Assembly: GCA_951812925.1 (NCBI GenBank) | Contig: OX638368.1 | Location: 82,256,909 to 82,320,908, forward strand | DNA: 64,000 nucleotides | Direction of reading: 5' to 3' | Origin: Calliopum simillimum | Taxonomy: Eukaryota; Arthropoda; Insecta; Diptera; Lauxaniidae | Shown: piece by piece, positions 56,867 through 64,000 of the stretch | Layout: each line of letters starts with the position of its first letter | Position numbering within the stretch: position 1 is the stretch's first letter | Notes under the pieces: generated by a model | Databases searched by the model: none | Told to the model about the DNA's origin: nothing | The model's input: the letters and a program-made list of their open reading frames with translations, nothing else | Translations under genes and position numbers: made by a program

Positions 56867-57917
56867 CACAGTGCGAAATTTGGGAGGTTTAGCGGAACTT
56901 TATTCAATTTTTGAAATACATAAAACGCATCAGTTTATTAGTAATTTCGGTAGCTCAATATCAGACCTAAAAAACCTCATACTCAGTTTGGTGAATAACC
57001 CTGCAAAACAACTGCAAAATGCACCTGAAACTTGCATTACTTATTCATTCATACTTTTTGACTATAGAAAGCTTTTCGATTTGTTTTGGTTTATAGATTG
57101 GTACATAAAAACGGTAAGTCGGTAGGACGCAAAAAATTTTATTTATTTTTTAATAAAATTGTCACTTACTGGCATTCAAATAATTGCAGAATCTTTTCTT
57201 ACTCGTGTGTGATTTGTTTATGAAAATTGTGCATTTTAAGAAGTTCATAAGATTTACATTTTCAACTTCATTGGATACTTTAAAAGGTGTTACCACAAAT
57301 TGCCATTTTGAAACTTACAAAATTTAAAAGGTAGGTTTATCCTCTACTGGAAACACAAAACATCTTCTGCGATATTTTGCGATCCTTTTTAAAACTAAAC
57401 CTTTTCCAGAATGTCTTTGGAAATTTCATATAACACCGAAACTTCATGAAAAACCGACATTGGACGCCATCGTTGGTTTTGTTTTGGAAAACATAGGCTC
57501 ACCAACACTACCATCTGATACTCTCTACAGTTTTAAGGTAACTATTCGTACGCTAGTTTATAATATACGAAATAGATAGAGGGAATCCTCTCGAAATTTA
57601 GAAGCATTTCTGAATAAAAATGCAAGAATTAGCAAATACCCCTTTGGTTACCCCCTTAATTTTTTATGGTGTTTTGATAAGAAAATGGTTATATCTATCA
57701 AGTTTCATAGCGATATCTGGTATGGGAGCAGAAATACAACGTTTTAAGCATTTCCTTATATGGGGGGTATAATAACCCCTTGTCTGATCCCCCTTAATTT
57801 TTGCATGGTATTTTGCCAATTAAATATATATCCAAGTATTAAGTTTCATAACTATAACTGCTATATGTGCTGAGATATGAATTAAGTTCCGCTAGACTCT
57901 GAAAATTTCGCACTGTG
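56867..57917. mobile_element. Transib-like element with RSS-heptamer ends
   Basis: The ends CACAGTGCGAAATTT and AAATTTCGCACTGTG are exact inverses. Further in, TAGCGGAACTTTATTCA against TGAATTAAGTTCCGCTA. The 5-bp GC-rich duplication CGGCG is perfect (56862-56866 and 57918-57922). A CAC(A/T).TG start and a 5-bp GC-rich duplication are the Transib hallmarks, and CACAGTG is also the V(D)J recombination signal heptamer. At 1051 bp it is too short for a whole Transib transposase. Confidence 0.8.
56871..57537 (+). pseudogene. three exon-like open frames with short introns
   Basis: Exon-like A (to 57113) ends at ACG|GTAAGT. B (57190-57330) starts after ATAATTGCAG and ends AAAG|GTAGGT. C (57410-57537) starts after CCTTTTCCAG and ends TTTAAG|GTAACT. 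The introns are 76 and 79 bp, normal for flies, and the second has CTAAAC as a branch site. A reads through with SISDLKNLILSLVNNPAKQL. B is open for 45 codons, then a TAA at 57325. C is open for 42 codons, including PTLDAIVGFVLENIGSPTLP, but in a phase one base off. One missing base near the end of B would explain both defects. There is no ATG at the start. I do not recognise the protein; it may be a transposase remnant or captured host exons. Confidence 0.5.
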
Positions 57918-57922
57918 CGGCG

Positions 57923-58421
57923 GGCTGAACCCCCTTTTTAGGAACTAACAGATTAAAAAAATAAGTTTTTGATGAATTACTTTAAAGTTAGAGTTTTTCC
58001 TATTGTTATTGTCGTTGGGGGTTGGAGAAACCTGGCAGAAGTTAGAGTCAGTTAGCAGTCTCTCTTGTTTCGTACTTGGTAGAGCTTGGAGAAGATAGTC
58101 TCTTCCACAACTCAGAAGGAAGGCAATGGATTGGTCCGGTTCAGCCTTTCTAAACTTGTGTTGTGCACGGCCGGTTATAAGAGGAGTCAAAATTGTGGAC
58201 TGAATGATCGCAATGGAGACGAAAGATAGTGAAGCATGGGGTGATGTAGGGCAGGCCCTGACCTACCATCCCCAGCACATTGGAGCTTTTTCGATGACGA
58301 CTTATCATATTTTATTCTGTAAAAATAAATTGATGGTAAAGATGATTCGTATAACAAAATAAAATGACTAACACTTTCTCCGTTTTGACTATGATGCCTC
58401 CGGGTAACATTCGGAAACCTT
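57923..58421. other. no gene seen
   Basis: Moderately GC-rich. An 81-codon minus frame (57945-58190) has no known domain. It may be 3' UTR of the LINE at 60235, which lies on the other side of the palindromic insertion. Confidence 0.35.
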
Positions 58422-58426
58422 CGGCA

Positions 58427-60234
58427 CGCCTGTCCTGTGGGTGATTTGAATAAAATTTTCGAGTACCCCATTTTTTTTTCGGAGTTCTGTTATACATCGT
58501 ATTTCAACATGTTTTAATAAAAAATTTCAAAATCCTTAGAGCACTTCGGAAATGATCGGCTAAAGAACGATTTCCATGTTGCTTTTGCTGAAGCAAATAA
58601 GGATAATTCTGAAAAATAGTTCCAAATGAAATTTTTTTTTTCTGGAATTGTATTCACTAATGCATAAAAACTAACGTGTGAAAAGTACATTGCAAAATCG
58701 TATGCCCAAAAAAAGTTATTCAAGGTCAAAAGTTGCGAAAATAAATTTTTTTCAATTATTTCGCATACGGCTGCAATTACGAAAAAATAGTGATCGACAG
58801 TTATATACTGAGTCAACAATTGTTTAGCTTTAATGATTAACTACAAAAAGGCCTCGTCAATTTTTTTCCATTACTCATGGTTTAGGAGGTATGTTAATTT
58901 AAAAAGTTTTAAAACTTCGCGATATTTATATGATGTACTTTTTAAATTGAGATAACTCTCGAACGGCTTATTGCACAAAAAAGTAAGTATACTCTTGTTT
59001 GTAGAAAATTATATTTCCTACAAACCATTTTCAGCTTTTTTTTTCGTACGACCTATGGTTCAGAAGATATTTTTCACAAACCGTTAAAATTTTGAAAAAC
59101 TAGTTTTTAAGGAAATCTCTGGAGCGGTTTTCGTTCGATAAAAAGAAACGGAATCTATTTAATTAAAAGTTACATGATCTACAAATAATATTTGATACAT
59201 ATACATATATGAAATAATTATCGTTAAATTTTTTTACTTAAAAAAAAAAAAATAAAAATGCCGAATTTTGAGTGAATTCTTTAAGTTTTGAATAAAAAAT
59301 TTCTTTAAAAGAAGTATGAAGAATTTTGGTCTAGTTTTTATGAATTTTTTATTAGTTTTGAAGACGTAAATGTGCGCAATTTTTAAGTTTTTGCCAATTT
59401 TTTTTTTTTCAAGTTAAAAAATTTAACGATAATTATTTCGTATACATATATGAATCAAATATTATTTGTAATTCATGTAAATGATAATAAAATAGATCCC
59501 GTTCCTTTTTATCGAGCAAAAACAGCTCCAGAGATTTCTTTAGAAAACTAGTTTTCAAAATTTTAACGGTTTGTGAAAAATATCTTCTCAACCATAGGTC
59601 GTACGAAAAAAATTGCCGAGAATGACTTGTAGGAAATATAATTTTCTACTAACAAGTATATATGTAGTTACTTTTTTTGTGCGATAAGCTGTTCGAGAGT
59701 TATCTCAATTTAAAAAGTACATCATATAAGTATCGCGAAGTTTTAAACCTTTTTAAATTGACATACCTCCTAAACCATGAGTAATAGAAAAAAAAAAATT
59801 GATGAGGCTCTTTTGTAGTAAATCATTAAAGCTGAGCAATTGTTGACTCAGTAAATAACTGTAGACCACTATTTTTTCGCAATTGCAGCCGTAAGCGAAA
59901 TAATTGAAAAAAAATTATTTTCGCAACTTTTAACCTTGAATAACTTTTTTTGGGCACACGATTTTGCATTGTACTTTTCACACGTTAGTTTTTATGTATT
60001 AGTGAATACAATTCCAGAAAAAAAAAATTTCATTTGGAACTATTTTTCAGAATTATCCTTATTTGCTTCGGCAAAAGCAACATGGAAATCGTTCTTCAGC
60101 CGATCATTTCCAAAGTGCTCTAAGGATTTTGAAATTTTTTATTGAAAACATGTTGAAATACGATGTTTAACAGAATTCCGTAAAAAAAATGGGGTACTCG
60201 AAAAATTTATTCAAATCACCCACAGGACAGGCGT
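58427..60234. mobile_element. palindromic element C, copy 2
   Basis: The ends CACGCCTGTCCTGTGGGTGA and its inverse are flanked by a 5-bp duplication TTCGG (58422-58426 and 60235-60239). The arms of about 0.8 kb mirror each other around 59330. Without the mariner it shows the intact centre that copy 1 lost. Frames 58514-58819 and 59936-60145 are the same sequence in opposite arms. Confidence 0.92.
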
Positions 60235-60239
60235 GTTCG

Positions 60240-60980
60240 GGTGTTCTAGGACATAATGCAAAGTATTGAATTGGCCAAATGTAAATGTTATAGATTAGGA
60301 CGATAGAAAAAGTAATGTCAGTGAACATTTGTCTAAAAATTAACCGATGAGAATGCTGTTGGGACAACGCTTTCTGGAAGATCATTCCATAACTTTACCG
60401 TCCGAACGAATTATCTCTGTAATGCGATATTTTAGTCAGCATCGAGGTTACACAAAAGATGGGCCCTAGTAAAACGAGAGAACACACAGACTGATGGCAC
60501 CAGGCCAAGTATCTCTCCTGAGCAATGGCTAAGGTAGTAACGATAAAAAATTGTTACGTTACCATCGTCGATTAACTAGCAAATCACTGGATTATGATAC
60601 AGTTACACCATCTATCAGTTTTATCATACGTTGTTGAATTCGGTCGAGCAGTTCCAAAGAGGTTTTTGGAGCGCCAGCCCATATGTGTAAGTTGCATTCC
60701 ATTTCAGGCCGGCCTAACATAGGAGCGGATATCAACTGGTATGGCCGCTTCCTTTGACACATTAAATATGTAATCTGTTCAGCTCAGATCCGATTGAATT
60801 AGTAGCCAAAGATCGCCAAGAGCTATTGTCTAGTCGATTGTGAACAAACGAACTACCAACACCAAAAGCAAGAAGTTTGGATATGAGTGGACTACATATG
60901 CTAAACTCGATCGAATGCTTTGGAAATATTCAAAGCTACAACCTTCTTTTCACTACGGAAAACAACAAAAAAACAAAATA
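60240..60980 (-). pseudogene. third LINE type, reverse transcriptase to C-terminus
   Basis: The minus strand gives, with frameshifts, VVALNISKAFDRV (palm start, about 60945), LLSKLLAFGVGSSFVHNRLD (about 60870), then a gap, LEMECNLHIWAGAPKTSLEL, LDRIQQRMIKLIDGVTV (about 60690-60600), FYRYYLSHCSGEILGLVPSV (about 60540-60490), TRAHLLCNLDAD and VRTVKLWNDLPESVVPTAFS (about 60400-60340). The catalytic ADD part is deleted. This tail pattern is distinct from both other LINEs in the window. Confidence 0.8.
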
Positions 60981-62031
60981 AAAATGTAATTCAGGACTCT
61001 CCGAGATAAAAAAAATAAAAAAATGCGGGACAAAAAGAGCAAATTTTGCTAAGCCTGCCAAAGGAGAAATATGCTGTCACGATATACAGATAGACTGATG
61101 CTCAAGAAAGCTTTGGTTTTTTTAGAGGGTGGTGCCACGCCTTTGAAGGGAAAATAGGTTCTAACGCTTCGAATGAGGTTACGGTGGCGGTTTGGTGATG
61201 CAAGCTGAATACCCTAAATAGCACTAAATGTGTCATTTTAATATCATAAGTGTGATCCGACAAACTGACAGCGAGCCCATTGCAATGTCGGCGATTTAAC
61301 TGGAGTCGTTGAAGAAAGGTTTCTCTAGACCAGCGGGGAATGTTCTAACACCGCGCTGGTGACGTTAAGGGAGGAGGCATGCCTTGCCAGTTCGTAATCA
61401 CTTCGATGATTTTTGAGCAATGAAAGTGGATGAAAAAAACCAAAAAAACACCAAGGAATCAAATTCTGTTTGACAAAATTCAATTCATTGGGAAAACAGG
61501 TCTTACCAGCTTGAATGTTGATTGCACAAGAAAGTTAATTTCTTGAAGCTAACAGGAAGTAACTTAGATTGTTAACAATATGAATAAAAAAATAAAATTA
61601 AATGAGTCAAAAAAGGAAGAAGCTACACAAAGTAAATAATTGTCGTAGATAGTGGTTTCAAAGTTAAGACTGACAGTGCCATCTACCCACTGAGCTCTGA
61701 CTGGAGGCCATACTCGAAAGTTGTTTTCAAAACTAAGTATAGGACATGTCTAATCTATTAAGCTGGTTAGTACGGTTTGCAGATTTTTCAGAATGAAAGA
61801 GTAACCATACTGCTATGGAACAGCCAGTTTCCCTGAGTCTGACTGCACTGCATGATGCAGTAGCTTTAATAAAAGAGGTAGGAGGAAACAGGTATGGAAT
61901 GACTGAGATCACCCGTTACACCGACACATCCAAAGTACCATTCTTGGTTGAAGTCTCTCAAATGATAAGTGTTTTTTTTTTTTAAATATGTTTACGAATA
62001 TCCTTTTATTTTTATATTTTGATGTATAAGT
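60981..62031. other. no gene seen
   Basis: One R-like phrase (GGTGGTGCCACGCCTTTGAAGG at about 61120-61142) and mixed unique DNA. No supported frame. Confidence 0.4.
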
Positions 62032-62763
62032 CTAAGAGCCAGTGCTCAAAAATTACTTTGCGTTTCTAAAAGCTGGTTTTGTTACAGTTGGTTATAGAAG
62101 TCAGTCAAGCGTACTGTAGAACAGGCGGCTAATATATGGTCTCAAGCATGTCATGATTGGGATGGTAATGAAATGAATTTATAAAAGGTGAAAATTGTTA
62201 TCCAGATTGTATAATGCATATAAATAACAATTATGTCGGTCAGTCAGTTAAACGTTAGAACAAGGTTGGTCAGCAGCCCCGTGGAAGGTAAAATGCTTTT
62301 TTAACTCAAGAGGAAGACATCTTACGAAGAAAGTGTACGTGGCATAAAATCGTCCAAGGATAACGTATGAATTTTTTTTTTCCGAAAAATTTTTAAAAAG
62401 TGACGTTAAAAATTATCAAAAAAAAAAAAAATTCATTCCCTCTTGAGTAAAAAAAGCTTTTTGGGTTTTTGTATAACAATTTTCAGCCTTTTCACCACGC
62501 CTCGACATGGAATTATTTACGTTATAATTTATATTATAATTTTTTTCTTGTGTCAAAATTGATGTGATTTGATGTTATGAAATTTTTATTTCATAACATT
62601 TTGGTGTCTCCACTAGATATTTTGCTGTTATGACCTGATCTATTGCATGATTTATTGCTCGTCGATTAGGGGTGTTAGAAATTAATTTGTGTACACAACT
62701 ACTACAACCAAATGTAACAAAACCAGCTTTTAGAAACGCAGTCATTTTTAAGCGCTGGCTCTC
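62032..62763. mobile_element. 0.73-kb element with ~55-bp inverted ends
   Basis: Left AGAGCCAGTGCTCAAAAATT, TGCGTTTCTAAAAGCTGGTT, TTGTTACA is inverted at the right (TGTAACAAAACCAGCTTTTA, GAAACGCA..GCGCTGGCTCT). It contains a LINE-derived fragment (62225-62372). Target duplication is unclear. Confidence 0.8.
62225..62372 (-). repeat. repeat holding the empty site of palindrome A
   Basis: CAGCCCCGTGGAAGGTAAAA, TGCTTTTTTAACTCAAGAGG, then ACATCTTACGAAGAAAGTGT. This equals 2114-2131 joined to 3181-3240 without the 1.05-kb element between. It is probably the C-terminal or 3' part of the LINE family at 3185-5146. Confidence 0.7.
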
Positions 62764-62784
62764 CGGCTATATATTTTATATACT

Positions 62785-63010
62785 CGTATGAGTTGTTTAT
62801 TTTGAATGTCCAGAACATGATGATGTGCCACAATAATAGGTTATTTGACCGATATCATTTTTTCATCTTAATACCATCAATTTCACATCATGAAGTGAAC
62901 TGTTTGCGAAGGCCCAATTTTATTCATTTCTAACAAAATGCCAGTCAATTAATATCATGATATTGCTCTTGACTCGTTGTGAACTTACACCACTTTCAAA
63001 ATAAACAGCT
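62785..63010. repeat. fold-back family D fragment
   Basis: GGTTATTTGACCGATATCAT, ACATCATGAAGTGAACTGTT and ATGCCAGTCAATTAATATCA follow the D element at 50183. Confidence 0.6.
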
Positions 63011-64000
63011 TATATATTTCAAAAGTATTCGCTCAAAGATTTCCGAGATGGATAAATAACTATCGGGCGTGTAGATTGTGCATTGTGCAATTAAAGTTTG
63101 TAAAAAAAGCCTCTTAAAAAATACTACCTTCATTAAATAATGAAATGTATTTTATTTATAATTTAAGACATGATTACCTTAAGTAACTAATTATTATGTT
63201 TTATTACTTTTCAAAAAAATTTATTTATAAGCGCCATTTATAATTTGTAAAACGGAAAAGTGACAAAAAGGCAAACAAACAAACAACCCAGCCATACAAG
63301 CGACATCAACTCGACCAAAATCGGCTATCTAAATTAATTATCAGCCAATTCAAAAATTCCTTAAGTTAATTTACAGCAAAATATTTTCACACCTGATTCT
63401 TCGCGCTTAATTAGCTGCATGCAGCGCTTTGGCAGCGTCTAATATCGAAAACACAAATATGGCCAGAAGCAAAGCCACAGGCCACAGTTAACTCCCAGGC
63501 CAATAGACAGTTTTATGATTTGGAGTTGGAGTTTGAGAAAAGGAGCGCACAATGGAGAAGCATCAGGCAGTCAGCGGGTGAGTGTGCGGGAGATGGCAAC
63601 ACCGGTTGGTTGACTACTTATGTATTTGTCGACACATATGGCAAAAGCCAGTGGAAACACTTGCTAAACATGTGAGCAAAAATGCAGCAGCAGCAGAAAG
63701 ATCCAAGTGAGTGAAATATTTCACTTTAATTGGCAACATTTTTGTATGCCAGATAATTAGATTGTGGAAATTGTTGTATGTTATGATGAGGTGCTGCAAT
63801 TGTTGCACATGCTGCATGCACCAGATGCAGCAGTTGGACAATGCTGTTCGTTCTATTTCACGTATGCAGCATTATGCCATAAATGCGCGTCATTACAACA
63901 GCAGACGCGCATGTTGCCCGTAAAGGATGTGACTGGTTTTTTTCTTCTTCGATTTCGTTCGTCTTCATCTTGTCAACTGCGCGGAACTAGAAAACTGAAT
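63011..64000. other. unique DNA with CAG triplets
   Basis: Fly-like intergenic or intronic sequence (GCAGCAGCAGCAG at about 63682, CAAACAAACAAAC at 63272). The short opposite-strand frames at 63614-63923 have no domain. Confidence 0.4.

Overview
The window looks like non-coding DNA from a large, repeat-rich insect genome. A fly is most likely, perhaps a tephritid-like one. The pointers are very AT-rich sequence, stretches of CAA/GTT and CAG/CTG triplets typical of fly introns and intergenic DNA, mariner, ITmD37E, hAT and Transib-like DNA transposons, decayed non-LTR retrotransposons, and a dispersed 'GTGGGCGGTGCCACGCC' repeat. I found no convincing host gene. Nearly every long open frame is a transposon relic, a shadow of a palindrome or a simple repeat.

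Layout. 1-910: end of a hAT transposase and a fold-back repeat. 2.1-10.6 kb: a nest. A non-LTR retrotransposon on the minus strand (endonuclease at 9.9-10.6 kb, reverse transcriptase at 3.3-5.15 kb) appears split by about 4.8 kb. It carries two palindromic CACGG elements, a related 560-bp MITE, and a 548-bp tandem repeat with a tRNA-like Pol III promoter and a complete hammerhead ribozyme. 12-24.6 kb: three copies of dispersed repeat R, interrupted by a 590-bp MITE, a mariner and fold-back family D. 24.7-27.5 kb: a palindrome-flanked element, a hAT with a BED-finger exon and a Transib-like MITE. 30.4-32.5 kb: a retroposed polyadenylated transcript with a 32-bp minisatellite, next to a second type of LINE. 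33.8-36.2 kb and 58.4-60.2 kb: two copies of one large palindrome, the first holding a second mariner. 36.8-45 kb: a small hAT MITE, a palindrome, a very long ATTTC array, an ITmD37E transposon and a hAT MITE full of GGTCTT. 46.3-49 kb: a 2.8-kb palindrome with 166-bp internal repeats. 49.7-51 kb: a second tRNA-like plus hammerhead element whose ribozyme is split in stem-loop II by a 647-bp fold-back element. 51-64 kb: more palindromes, a LINE tail with about 68 ATT units, a Transib-like element with exon-like open frames and short introns, and another LINE fragment.

The most interesting signal is the pair of hammerhead elements. Two families that are not obviously alike in sequence share one architecture: a unit of about 550 bp, direct terminal repeats, a tRNA-like A/B-box promoter, then a hammerhead with a minimal palindromic stem III (ACAUAUGU). 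This fits a retrozyme-like, Pol III-transcribed, self-cleaving retroelement, proposed here as inference. The second theme is the density of long fold-back elements with CAC...GTG ends.
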